This document shows positions 1 through 8,162 of a stretch of DNA of 17,441 nucleotides, piece after piece. The DNA lies in the NCBI GenBank assembly GCA_005788065.1, contig SXZD01000046.1:1-17441 (forward strand), given 5' to 3'. Numbering within the stretch: position 1 is the stretch's first letter; the number at the start of each line of letters is the position of its first letter. Origin of the DNA: Burkholderiales bacterium. GTDB lineage: Bacteria > Pseudomonadota > Gammaproteobacteria > Burkholderiales > Burkholderiaceae_B. Made by a program: the position numbers and the translations under genes. The notes below the pieces were generated by a model. It searched no databases and was not told the DNA's origin. It worked only from the letters and a program-made list of their open reading frames with translations.

Positions 1-35
1 AGGGGTCGCGAGTTCGAATCCCGCCACCCCGACCA
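1..35 (+). tRNA. tRNA 3' end (partial), probably tRNA-Pro
   Basis: The window opens inside a tRNA. The T-loop TTCGAAT is flanked by a 5-bp T-stem (GCGAG/CCCGC, with one A-C mismatch). It is followed by the acceptor 3' strand CACCCCG, discriminator A and an encoded CCA. The matching 5' acceptor strand would be CGGGGTG, and a tRNA beginning CGGGG with a GGGTCG-type variable region is typical of proteobacterial proline tRNAs. The anticodon lies outside the window, so the isotype is inferred. I found no second copy of this 3' end in the window, so nothing indicates use as an integration site here. Confidence 0.85.
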
Positions 36-65
36 AATTTCAGACCTTACCGGTCCAGTTCCAGT

Positions 66-99
66 AAAAAGCCGTGGTTCACAAGACCACGGCTTTTTT
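66..99 (+). terminator. Rho-independent terminator after the tRNA
   Basis: A perfect 8-bp stem GCCGTGGT/ACCACGGC (71-78 with 86-93) closes a 7-nt loop. It is preceded by AAAAA and followed by six T. This is a textbook intrinsic terminator that ends the tRNA transcript and insulates the downstream operon. Confidence 0.9.
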
Positions 100-124
100 G
101 TTGTCTGTCGGTTTTGTTGTCCGT
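96..124. repeat. Short imperfect tandem repeat, period 16
   Basis: TTTTGTTGTCTGT (96-108) recurs as TTTTGTTGTCCGT (112-124) with one mismatch and a 16-bp period. It begins in the terminator T-tract. It may be only a local duplication and has no known function. Confidence 0.4.
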
Positions 125-206
125 GAGTTTTATGCGGAGTATTCGTCCAGACAGGCTCAGCGAAGGCGACTTTCCTGACCTGCACATCCACATGAACTGT
201 CAACCC

Positions 207-224
207 ATCACTCTGTAGAGTGAT
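207..224. promoter_or_regulatory. Perfect 8+2+8 palindrome, candidate operator
   Basis: ATCACTCTGTAGAGTGAT is two perfect 8-bp inverted half-sites around a 2-bp centre. It sits just upstream of two TTGACC hexamers and about 170 bp before the first gene of the four-gene locus. This is a usual size and place for a dimeric regulator site. The cognate regulator is unknown. It has no T-run, so it does not look like a terminator. The 100-390 stretch otherwise holds no convincing gene. Confidence 0.45.
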
Positions 225-250
225 TCTGTTTGACCTGCAATCTTTTGAAA

Positions 251-278
251 TTGACCATGCCGTCCACAGTGGTACTGT
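251..278 (+). promoter_or_regulatory. Candidate sigma70 promoter for the secretion operon
   Basis: TTGACC (-35, 251-256) is followed after 16 bp by TACTGT (273-278), with an upstream TGG that resembles an extended -10. Transcription would start near 285 and leave a leader of about 105 nt before the ATG at 391. A second TTGACC at 230-235 lies 21 bp upstream and has no convincing -10, so it could be an activator half-site instead. This is pattern recognition only. Confidence 0.35.
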
Positions 279-390
279 CCGTGGTTAGCGGCAGAGGTGC
301 AGGCACGAACTTGCGTCCGCCCCTTGGGTGCACATGACTGCGCGACCCGCCCAACAGAGAGGCACACTGTTCTTTTAACCGGGATCCTCA

Positions 391-1995
391 ATGAGCGCAT
401 TTCAACGCGTCACGCATCGTCTTCTGTCGGTCTTACTGGTCTGTTCGGGTCTTGGCCATATTCCGATGACCCTCGCACAAAGTGCCGGTTTTCACATCAA
501 TGAGTTTGCGGTGGAGGGCAGCACGCTGATCAAGCCGGATCGCGTGCAGGCCATCGTCAAGCCCTTCACCGGCAGCAGTCGTACCATCGATGACATCAAC
601 GCGGCTGCAGAGGCGCTGCGCAAGGCCTACGAGTCCAGCGGTTATCCGGTGGTCCGTGTGTTTCCGCCGCCACAGGAAACAACAACCGGCCGCATCATCC
701 TGAAGGTCATTGAAGGCGAGCTTGAATCCGTTACGGTCAAGGGCAACCAGCAATTTGATACCGCCAATATCCGCAACAGCCTGCCCCAGCTCAAAGAGGG
801 CAGAAAGCCAAACACCTCGCGCATCGTCGCTGAGATTGCCGCTGCCAACGAAAGCCCGGCCAAGCAGGTGGCCGTGAATTTTCAGGCGGCAGAAAAAGTC
901 GGCAACATCGATGCAGTGGTGCAGGTACAAGAAGACCGTCCGGAAAAATTCACAGCCTCGCTGGACAATCTGGGCAATGCAGCCAGCGGTAAACGCCGCG
1001 TCAATTTCGGTTACCAGAATGCCAACCTGTTCAATCGCGATCACATGGTCACGGTTCAGGTGGGGACTTCCGACCAACCGTCGCGCGGATTCCAGATATC
1101 CGGGGGTTATCGCATTCCGTTCTACGGAACCGGTCTGTCTCTGGACACCATCGCCTCCTATTCCGACTCCAACAGCACCAGCAATGTGGGCTTTGGAAGT
1201 ACCGTCTTCAACGGTCGCGGTTCCCTGTTGGGACTGCGCCTTAACCAGTCGCTCGCAAGCCGGGGCGAATATCGCCACCGCGTCATTTACGGTATCGATT
1301 ACAAGGACTTCGACAATACTTGTGCCGGTATCAACGCGGGTACCTGCGGCACCGTCACAGCGCAGCCTTTCAGCCTGGCCTACGTGGCCAGCATGGCAAC
1401 GCCCGGATGGCAGGCGGGTGGCAATTTCGCCTGGGTCAGCAATATCGGAGGTGGCAGCCATGGCAGTGCCGAGGAATATGCGCTTGCGCGACTCAATGCA
1501 GACCGCAACTGGTCTGCGTTGCGGGCCGGAGCCAAGCTCACCGTCCCGATGCCAGCCGACACCCAATTCCGCTTCGCGCTCAACGGACAGCATAGCAGTG
1601 ATCGTCTGATTGCCAGTGAGCAGTTCGGCGTGGGTGGCGCGTTTACCGTTAGGGGGTTTTCCGAGCGAAGTATGACGGGTGACTCAGGGTATACGGCAAA
1701 CACAGAGCTCTATTCACCCAAATTCGGTCAGCAGGTCAGTGAGAAACTGTCTGCCAGAGCTTTGCTGTTTGTCGATTATGGTCAGGTGAGTTTTACCCGG
1801 CCTGCCAATGCACTTGAACAGCGCAACAAACTGTCATCTGCCGGCACAGGTCTGCGCGCCAACTGGGGCAAGGATGTGTCCCTGAGGTTTGACCTGGGTG
1901 TTGCGCTGGATGATTTTGCGGGTGTGACCGGTGCCAATAACAGCCGCAGCAAAGGCGACGTGTTCGGGCATTTTGGCATCAACTGGCAATTCTGA
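391..1995 (+). CDS. TpsB two-partner secretion outer-membrane transporter (FhaC/ShlB family)
   Basis: This is the outer-membrane pore that exports a TpsA partner (type Vb secretion). It has 534 residues, normal for the family. A signal peptide covers about residues 1-30 (ends TLAQ). Two POTRA domains follow, at about 33-110 (ending in VIEGE) and 111-185. The rest is a 16-strand-type beta barrel with alternating residues. The hallmark L6-loop motif VRGF is at 420-423, and the protein ends in an aromatic Phe (INWQF), as expected for a BAM signal. A close cysteine pair, C311/C319, lies in the barrel region. The start at 391 has only a weak ribosome site (GGGA) but fits the signal peptide. The substrate gene follows 21 bp downstream, so it is very probably the cognate exoprotein. 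Family assignment is firm; substrate pairing is inferred from adjacency. Confidence 0.93.
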   Translation: MSAFQRVTHRLLSVLLVCSGLGHIPMTLAQSAGFHINEFAVEGSTLIKPDRVQAIVKPFTGSSRTIDDINAAAEALRKAYESSGYPVVRVFPPPQETTTGRIILKVIEGELESVTVKGNQQFDTANIRNSLPQLKEGRKPNTSRIVAEIAAANESPAKQVAVNFQAAEKVGNIDAVVQVQEDRPEKFTASLDNLGNAASGKRRVNFGYQNANLFNRDHMVTVQVGTSDQPSRGFQISGGYRIPFYGTGLSLDTIASYSDSNSTSNVGFGSTVFNGRGSLLGLRLNQSLASRGEYRHRVIYGIDYKDFDNTCAGINAGTCGTVTAQPFSLAYVASMATPGWQAGGNFAWVSNIGGGSHGSAEEYALARLNADRNWSALRAGAKLTVPMPADTQFRFALNGQHSSDRLIASEQFGVGGAFTVRGFSERSMTGDSGYTANTELYSPKFGQQVSEKLSARALLFVDYGQVSFTRPANALEQRNKLSSAGTGLRANWGKDVSLRFDLGVALDDFAGVTGANNSRSKGDVFGHFGINWQF

Positions 1996-2016
1996 GAGTG
2001 CGAGAGCAGGAAAATC

Positions 2017-5000
2017 ATGAAACACTTCACCCCCACCCTGACTGCTTTTGCCATCGCAGCCTGTTTCAACAGCAGCGCGCCTGTTTACGCCAATCCAACC
2101 GGTGCGCAGGTGGTGTCAGGCTCTGTCCAGATGCAGACCAGCGGCAACACCCTGAACATCACCAACTCGCCCGGCGCCATCATCAACTGGCAGCAGTTCA
2201 ATATTGATGCGGGGCAGACCACACGCTTCATCCAGCAGTCAGCCCAGTCCAGCGTGCTCAATCGTGTGGTGGGGGCAGACCCCAGTCAGATTCACGGACA
2301 ACTGCTGTCAAACGGTCAGGTGTATCTGATCAACCCCAACGGCATTCTGTTCGGCCCCAATGCATTTGTGGATGTGAACAAACTCGTTGCCTCCACACTG
2401 AATCTGAGCGATGCCGATTTTCTGGCTCAGCGTTTACGCTTCCAGGGCAATTCGCTTGTAAACGGCAGTATTTTCAATCAAGGTCATATCTCCACGCCGC
2501 TGGGTGGGCGTGTATATCTGGTGGGCAGGGATGTGCGCAACGAAGGCATCATCACGACCCCCAGCGGGCAGGTTCTGCTGGCGGCAGGCAATCAAGTCGA
2601 GTTGGTGGACACTGCCGGGCCCGAGTTGAAAGTCAGCATCAGCGCCAGCGGCAATCGTGCCGTGAACATCGGTACCGTGAATGCGGCAGGCGGTCGTATC
2701 GACATGTTCGGTGCGCTCATTGAACAGCAGGGTGTGCTCAGCGCTAATTCAGCCAGTGTTGATGCCAGCGGGCGTATTGTCTTGAAAGCCACTGAAACAG
2801 TCTCGCTCACGGGTCGCACAGAGGCTGTCAACAGCATCGGCAAGGGCGGAGAAGTCCGTATCACCGGCGACGCCGTCAACATTGCGGCAGGCGCGCAGAT
2901 TGATGCATCCGGTCAAGCCGGCGGGGGTACGATCCTGATCGGTGGCGGTCAGCAAGGGCAGGATGCCAGTATCAGCAATGCCAGAGCAGTCACCGTTGCA
3001 GCGGGTTCTGAAGCGAGGGCTGATGCACTTCAAAATGGCGATGGCGGTCGTGTAATTGTCTACTCCACCGGCCTGACCGATTTCAAAGGAAGGCTTGCCG
3101 CGCGCGGCGGTGCGTTGTCGGGCAATGGCGGTTTTGTTGAAACCTCCGGTGCCACTATCCGTCTCGGTGGTCGCGTTGACACCTCTGCGGCCAACGGACG
3201 TGCCGGTACGTGGCTTATCGACCCACTGCGCTTGTGCATCTATGCGGCTGACATCAGCGAATGCACGTCCGGCAGTTCGCCTTTCAACAATGCATCTACC
3301 TTTGATGGCAGCGGCACGGGTACCGGCATCAATAACCAGACGCCAGCCAGTTCCTTTGTGTCCATCGCTGATGTGAACAGTTCCGCTGGCACCTCGGGCA
3401 TCAGCATCACGGCCGGTGAACTGATCTCCGTTCTGCCGGCAGGCGGAATGTGGTCGCTGCCGTCCATCAGCACGGGAGGTATCTCATTCAGTGCGTCCAT
3501 TTTCTATCTCAACGGTAGTCTGACCAACGTGGGTGGCGGTCGCATACCCGGCGTACAGCCAACCGGTTCAGATCTCGGCATCTTTACTTTCGGTAATTCG
3601 ACGTTCTCGGATCTCGGCCCCGGCAACCGCATCATATTCGGTAGCGGTGCCGGAATTTTCGGCAGTTCGGACCTCGTCTCCATGAGCATGTCGTCGGCGA
3701 ACTACGAGTTTGCCGCAGGGTCGCGCATCAGTTTCAGCCGTCAGGCTGCAACGTCCGTATCGCCCAACTACACATCATTGTTCATGTCGGTCTTTCCGCA
3801 AACCATGGTGAGCACCGATCCGTCGACCGAACAAATCACCTCCAGTACCCTTGTGCCCACGATCCGCAATGACGGCTTGCAGATCAAGGCAGACAACTTT
3901 TTCCTGACGACTCCGTCCAATGCCGCGTTGACGGGCTCGCCGCTGAGTCTTGACGTCAGACGGACGTCCATCAGCTACAACTACGGCGGCAGCAGCGTAC
4001 AAACTGTCCGTATCGGCGATGCGAACTGCACCGTAACCGCGACTGTCGATTGTTTGAGCGGTAATCTGGGACGGTTCGTTGCGGGTTCGATGGATGCGTT
4101 TTATCTCACCGCATTCGGTTTTTCACCTTTAACCGAAAGTAGTCCTTCTTCTTCCGGAGTCGATGTCGAGATTGCTGGTGCCGTGAGTTCACCGGCCGCC
4201 GTCACCGGCGTGCGTTCCAGTCGTGACCTGAAAGTTATTGCTTCGGTCACGCATTCCGCCGGCGACCTGGCACTGGCCGCTGACCGCGACCTTTATGTGC
4301 AGGCGGCGCTTGACAATCCGCATGGCGCCATGGTGCTGGAGGCGGGAAATGCGCTCATCATCGACGCACCGGTCAGTTCATCGACCGTCATCGACGCAAG
4401 CCGTTTTTCTGGAAGTTCGAGTGCGCTGCCGTCAACGCAGCCTGCCGGTATTCTCCTCAACAGCAGCCTGACAGCCGATTCCATCCTCCTTTCCATCAAC
4501 GCCCAGCATGAGTCCGATTCGGGCGGCGCGCTCAGTTTTGTTCAGTTGCCCAGTCCTGCTGCTCTGACCTTCGGTACTTCGGCCAGTGTAACCGCAAGGG
4601 GCGTGAACGCTAGCACGCTGTTGCCCGATACGAATCTGTTTGGCCCGGCCCAACGCACGCAAATCAGCAGTGGCATTCTGGTGGAATTGGGTGCCAATGC
4701 GACGATCGACAATCAGGCTGGTCCGAATGTGTTTGTCACCTCCGGGCGGTCCAAGGGGTGGGTCATTGCCAGCAACAACGGGGCTGCAGGCGAAGGCGAC
4801 AATCTGGGGGGCTTGTCGGGTACTGCTTTGGACCAGCCCCAATTCTTGGCACTGGTCTGCGGGGAGAACGCTGCCTGCACGACCCGCGCCAGCGAGCGCT
4901 TCGCAGCCTCGAACTTCCTTGCCTCTGCCAATCCGGACAGCACCGGCGGCGGTACAGGCGGTACGACCAATCCGGGTTCAGGCGGAGGTACGACCGACCC

Positions 5001-7188
5001 CACCAATGGTGAAACGAACAACGGCGGAACGAACACCGGCGATGGATCCCGGGATTCCAACGTGGTGGCTGTTGCCGAGCAAATGAAGTACGTCAATGAC
5101 CTGTGTGTGCTGAATCCGGCCTTGTGCGCAGGCCCTGACAACTCCTCAAATGTAAACGGCGGTGGATCGAACAGCGCGGCCGGCAATGGTTTGACAGTGC
5201 AGAGCGTCGCTGCCGCGCTGAACACGCCAACCGTCTCTGCTCCGCTGACCATCGCAGCCAATCTGACGGTGTCGGGCGAAACCCGCATCGCCACACTGAA
5301 CGATATGAGTGCGGTTGCGTCGGTTGCCAAAGCGGCGCCTTCTACCCCGACTGCAGGGTCGACAGCATCGCCCAAATCCGAGCCCGTTTCGCTTGCATTG
5401 GTTCCCTCCAGCGTACCGGTTGATGTGGGTGTTCGCCGCGCACCCAGTGCGGCTGCGCAGGAGTTGAAAAAAGAGGCTGATGCCACTCGCGCGGAAGCCC
5501 GCAGCATGCGGGAATCTGCGCAGCGCGAAGAGCTACAGGTTCGACAGGTAGAAACGCAGGTTCGCAAGGCAGAGGCCGAGGTACGCGTTGTTCGCGAAGA
5601 GGTCCGCAAAGCTGAGGCAGACGTGAAGAAAGCGGAGGCTGAGGTGCGCAATGCGCGCACGCCGGAGGAGAAAGCGGCAGCAAGCCGTCGCTTGACGGCC
5701 AAGCGTGAGGAAGCGGTTGCCAAGCAGATCAAGGCGGAGGTCAAGCAGGCGGAACTCGAGGTGAAACGGGCTCAGGCGGAAGCCAGAAAAACTGAAATTG
5801 AAGCCCGTCGTGTTGAAGCGGAGAGCAAAGAGCTGCGGGCTGACAGCAAAGCACTGATGGCACAAGCCCGCGACCTGCGCTCGGCTGGCGGTCGCGCCGT
5901 GACCGAGCAGCGTGCAAACGCCAAGGCGCTTGAGTCCGATGCGCGTGGGGCAGTGGCTGAGGTGAAAAAGGCAGCAGCGGCGGAGCTTAAAGCGCAGGCC
6001 GAAGTGCGGGCAGCACAGGCAGACCTCAAGCAGGCGAAGACGCCGGATGCCGCCCAGCGCAGACTGGTTGATGCCAAAGACAAGGTTGAACAGGTCAAAG
6101 CGGAGCTGCAACAACGCCGTGCCGCCCTTGACCAGAAAAAATCGGATCTTGAAAAAGCCGTCGGCGAGTTGAAAGTGGCCGAGAGCCGCCGCGTTGATGA
6201 GCGTCGCGCAGAAATGATGACCATGTTTGGCATGATGGCATCTTCGCGCATGGGGAAAAATGCGATGGACCAGGCCTTGGCGCTGCGGCAGGAGTTGAAA
6301 GCAGAGGCTTTCCGCGAAGCACTCAACCTGTTGGACAACAAGCCGGATGCAGTGGATTTGCCGGCTTGCGGAGGCAATGCCGTGGTGTGTGTGCCGACTG
6401 CTTCTCCTTCCGTGAAGTTGCCTGCGGTCGATGTCAAACCCACGGTGGCTTTCCTGCCGCAGATCGAGCGTAAGGTGGCTGTGATGATCGGGGTCAACGA
6501 CTATGCAGACCCCGACGTGCCATCGCTGGATACGGCGCTGCCGGATGCACAGGCGGTCGGTGCCCAATTGCAGGATCAGTTCGGTTATACGGTCAGGCCT
6601 GTTCCCAATGCGACGCGTGCCGATATTGTCACAACACTCAATCAGTTGGCCCGTGAGGTCGGTCCAAATGACAGTGTGACCGTGTACTACGCCGGGCATG
6701 GCTACCTCAATGAAAAAACCGGGGCAGGCTATTGGATTCCGGCCGATGGCAAAGCCTCATCGCCGGCCAACTGGATTTCCAACCGGGACATTACCCGTCT
6801 GCTTGGCAATATTCCGGCCAAGCAGGTGTTGCTGGTGTCTGATTCCTGCTATTCCGGTTCTCTTGCAAAAGAGGTGCTGACCGGGTCAGGCAGTGCATCA
6901 CAGATCGACCCCTCGCGTGTTCTGGGTAAACGTTCGGTCACGGTGCTGTCTTCGGGCGGTGAAGAACCGGTCGCGGATGAAGGTAAAAACGGTCATTCCA
7001 TTTTTGCCTACAACTTCATGAATGCGCTGAAGGATGTTAAAAATGTCGGGCCGGCCGTCAGCGTGTTTGAAGTGGTCAGAAACGGTGTGGTGCAGGACGC
7101 GGCCCAGCAGCCGCAGTATGGTGGCGTGGTGTCTGCCAACCATCAGCCCGGCGGCGAATTCCTGTTTGAAGTACGCTCTTACAAATGA
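2017..7188 (+). CDS. TpsA-like exoprotein: filamentous-haemagglutinin N-terminal domain plus C-terminal caspase-like protease
   Basis: This is a predicted two-partner secretion substrate of 1723 residues. It has a signal peptide (1-25, cleavage after VYA) and a TPS/haemagglutination domain (about 26-270) with the NPNG motif at 106-109. A Gly/Ser/Asn-rich, probably beta-helical passenger runs to about 960, with a Gly/Thr/Asn-rich linker at about 978-1011. A long Lys/Glu/Ala/Arg coiled coil spans about 1145-1395. The C-terminal caspase-like C14 domain (about 1487-1720) begins KVAVMIGVNDY, with catalytic His1561 in YYAGHGY and Cys1611 in SDSCYSG. Ten other mature cysteines occur as five close pairs. 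AGGA lies six bases before the ATG. The N-terminus predicts export through the TpsB encoded just upstream, and the caspase fold predicts a cysteine protease. It is not a CdiA-type toxin: no CdiA/PT-VENN features are visible. Substrate, activation and final location are unknown. Confidence 0.9.
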   Translation: MKHFTPTLTAFAIAACFNSSAPVYANPTGAQVVSGSVQMQTSGNTLNITNSPGAIINWQQFNIDAGQTTRFIQQSAQSSVLNRVVGADPSQIHGQLLSNGQVYLINPNGILFGPNAFVDVNKLVASTLNLSDADFLAQRLRFQGNSLVNGSIFNQGHISTPLGGRVYLVGRDVRNEGIITTPSGQVLLAAGNQVELVDTAGPELKVSISASGNRAVNIGTVNAAGGRIDMFGALIEQQGVLSANSASVDASGRIVLKATETVSLTGRTEAVNSIGKGGEVRITGDAVNIAAGAQIDASGQAGGGTILIGGGQQGQDASISNARAVTVAAGSEARADALQNGDGGRVIVYSTGLTDFKGRLAARGGALSGNGGFVETSGATIRLGGRVDTSAANGRAGTWLIDPLRLCIYAADISECTSGSSPFNNASTFDGSGTGTGINNQTPASSFVSIADVNSSAGTSGISITAGELISVLPAGGMWSLPSISTGGISFSASIFYLNGSLTNVGGGRIPGVQPTGSDLGIFTFGNSTFSDLGPGNRIIFGSGAGIFGSSDLVSMSMSSANYEFAAGSRISFSRQAATSVSPNYTSLFMSVFPQTMVSTDPSTEQITSSTLVPTIRNDGLQIKADNFFLTTPSNAALTGSPLSLDVRRTSISYNYGGSSVQTVRIGDANCTVTATVDCLSGNLGRFVAGSMDAFYLTAFGFSPLTESSPSSSGVDVEIAGAVSSPAAVTGVRSSRDLKVIASVTHSAGDLALAADRDLYVQAALDNPHGAMVLEAGNALIIDAPVSSSTVIDASRFSGSSSALPSTQPAGILLNSSLTADSILLSINAQHESDSGGALSFVQLPSPAALTFGTSASVTARGVNASTLLPDTNLFGPAQRTQISSGILVELGANATIDNQAGPNVFVTSGRSKGWVIASNNGAAGEGDNLGGLSGTALDQPQFLALVCGENAACTTRASERFAASNFLASANPDSTGGGTGGTTNPGSGGGTTDPTNGETNNGGTNTGDGSRDSNVVAVAEQMKYVNDLCVLNPALCAGPDNSSNVNGGGSNSAAGNGLTVQSVAAALNTPTVSAPLTIAANLTVSGETRIATLNDMSAVASVAKAAPSTPTAGSTASPKSEPVSLALVPSSVPVDVGVRRAPSAAAQELKKEADATRAEARSMRESAQREELQVRQVETQVRKAEAEVRVVREEVRKAEADVKKAEAEVRNARTPEEKAAASRRLTAKREEAVAKQIKAEVKQAELEVKRAQAEARKTEIEARRVEAESKELRADSKALMAQARDLRSAGGRAVTEQRANAKALESDARGAVAEVKKAAAAELKAQAEVRAAQADLKQAKTPDAAQRRLVDAKDKVEQVKAELQQRRAALDQKKSDLEKAVGELKVAESRRVDERRAEMMTMFGMMASSRMGKNAMDQALALRQELKAEAFREALNLLDNKPDAVDLPACGGNAVVCVPTASPSVKLPAVDVKPTVAFLPQIERKVAVMIGVNDYADPDVPSLDTALPDAQAVGAQLQDQFGYTVRPVPNATRADIVTTLNQLAREVGPNDSVTVYYAGHGYLNEKTGAGYWIPADGKASSPANWISNRDITRLLGNIPAKQVLLVSDSCYSGSLAKEVLTGSGSASQIDPSRVLGKRSVTVLSSGGEEPVADEGKNGHSIFAYNFMNALKDVKNVGPAVSVFEVVRNGVVQDAAQQPQYGGVVSANHQPGGEFLFEVRSYK

Positions 7189-7214
7189 CAGTCTTTTACG
7201 GAGAAACACGAGTG

Positions 7215-8162
7215 ATGAACGTTGCAATGCGTGGGTATGAGACAGCCGTTTCCGATGCTTGCAGGGCAGTCCACGGTGCGCTCACAACAAAGGCTCACCG
7301 TCTGAGCCATGTACTGACGCATTTCATGATGCTCATGATGGTCTTGCTGATTCAGTTTGTCTGCATGCCCGCATCGGCTGCTGAGCCTATCGGTATGGTG
7401 CTTGATGTTCAGGGGGGCAAGGCGCAGCAGGTGGCCGGCATTGTCACGCGTCCCTTACAGATGTTGTCCTATCTGAACGAAGACGATGTGCTCAAGCTTG
7501 AAGCGGGTTCGAAAGTCTCGTTTTCGCTGTACAAGGAGCGCAAGGTGTTTGCGGCCAGCGGTCCGGCAGAGTTGAAGATCAAGGCCGACAGTGTTCAGAC
7601 CCTGTCGGGGTCCGAGCCGGTGGCCAAGTCCATGAGCAACCAGATGGTGGCTGCGCAATCGGGTTCGCGCATGCTCAAGGGGGCCACCAAGATGCGCGCC
7701 ATCAAGCCCATGATCGAGGTGGCCAGTCCGCGCAACCAGTCGCTCCAGTTGTCCGGTTCTCCCTTGTTTCGCTGGCGCACGCTTGAACCCATGGCCGTGA
7801 TGGTGGAATTGCGTCGCAGTGACTCCACGCCTGTCTTCAGCCAGTTGGTTGACTCCGGAACCAACAGCCTGGCGGCTCCGTCCAACCTGCCACCGGGCAC
7901 CTATCTCTGGAGCGTGTCGGCAGCGCCGGGCAGTGCGCAGGAGTCCATGCCCGTTGCCGCCAATTTCACGGTGGCTGAACCGGCACAGGTCAAGGAAATC
8001 CGCGCGCTGGCGCCGGTTGCAAACGCACCGGTGGAAGAGCGCATGCTGTACCTGAGTTACCTCATCAGCATGAATGTGACTGACGAAGCGCTGGCCCTGT
8101 GGGACGACATTCTCAAAGATCGTCCGGACCTCAAAACCATGAAGCTGCCATTGCCGCAATAA
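7215..8162 (+). CDS. Exported FecR-like protein with Ig-like domain
   Basis: A hydrophobic segment ending ASA-AEP (about residues 37-56) acts as a signal peptide after an unusually long N-region. It is followed by a FecR-like beta domain (about 56-132), an Ig/fibronectin-like segment (about 171-254, with FRW and GTYLWSV) and a short helical tail resembling a TPR remnant. No lipobox is evident. FecR domains usually transmit envelope signals. Here no sigma factor is nearby, and a cyclase gene follows directly, so a periplasmic partner of that cyclase is my inference. Start choice is uncertain: an ATG at 7185 overlaps the previous stop (ATGA) but lacks a ribosome site. GGAG at 7200-7203 favours GTG 7212 or ATG 7215, giving about 315 residues. 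Confidence 0.78.
   Translation: MNVAMRGYETAVSDACRAVHGALTTKAHRLSHVLTHFMMLMMVLLIQFVCMPASAAEPIGMVLDVQGGKAQQVAGIVTRPLQMLSYLNEDDVLKLEAGSKVSFSLYKERKVFAASGPAELKIKADSVQTLSGSEPVAKSMSNQMVAAQSGSRMLKGATKMRAIKPMIEVASPRNQSLQLSGSPLFRWRTLEPMAVMVELRRSDSTPVFSQLVDSGTNSLAAPSNLPPGTYLWSVSAAPGSAQESMPVAANFTVAEPAQVKEIRALAPVANAPVEERMLYLSYLISMNVTDEALALWDDILKDRPDLKTMKLPLPQ

Noticed and set aside
1..35. tRNA 3' end as an integration (att) site
   Set aside because: No direct repeat of this 3' end is found elsewhere in the window and no integrase gene is present.
1126..1154. GGAACC-N16-CCATCGC resembling an hrp box
   Set aside because: It is inside the TpsB coding region, the -10 element departs from CCACNNA, and no gene start follows.
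433..1593. A 386-aa reading frame on the minus strand
   Set aside because: It lies wholly within the TpsB gene on the opposite strand and its translation has no recognisable motif; TpsB has POTRA, VRGF and terminal Phe signatures.
4713..6699. Long minus-strand frames of 343 and 388 aa
   Set aside because: They are antisense to the Ala/Lys/Glu-rich coiled-coil region of the exoprotein, whose biased codons keep other frames open; the translations are low-complexity.
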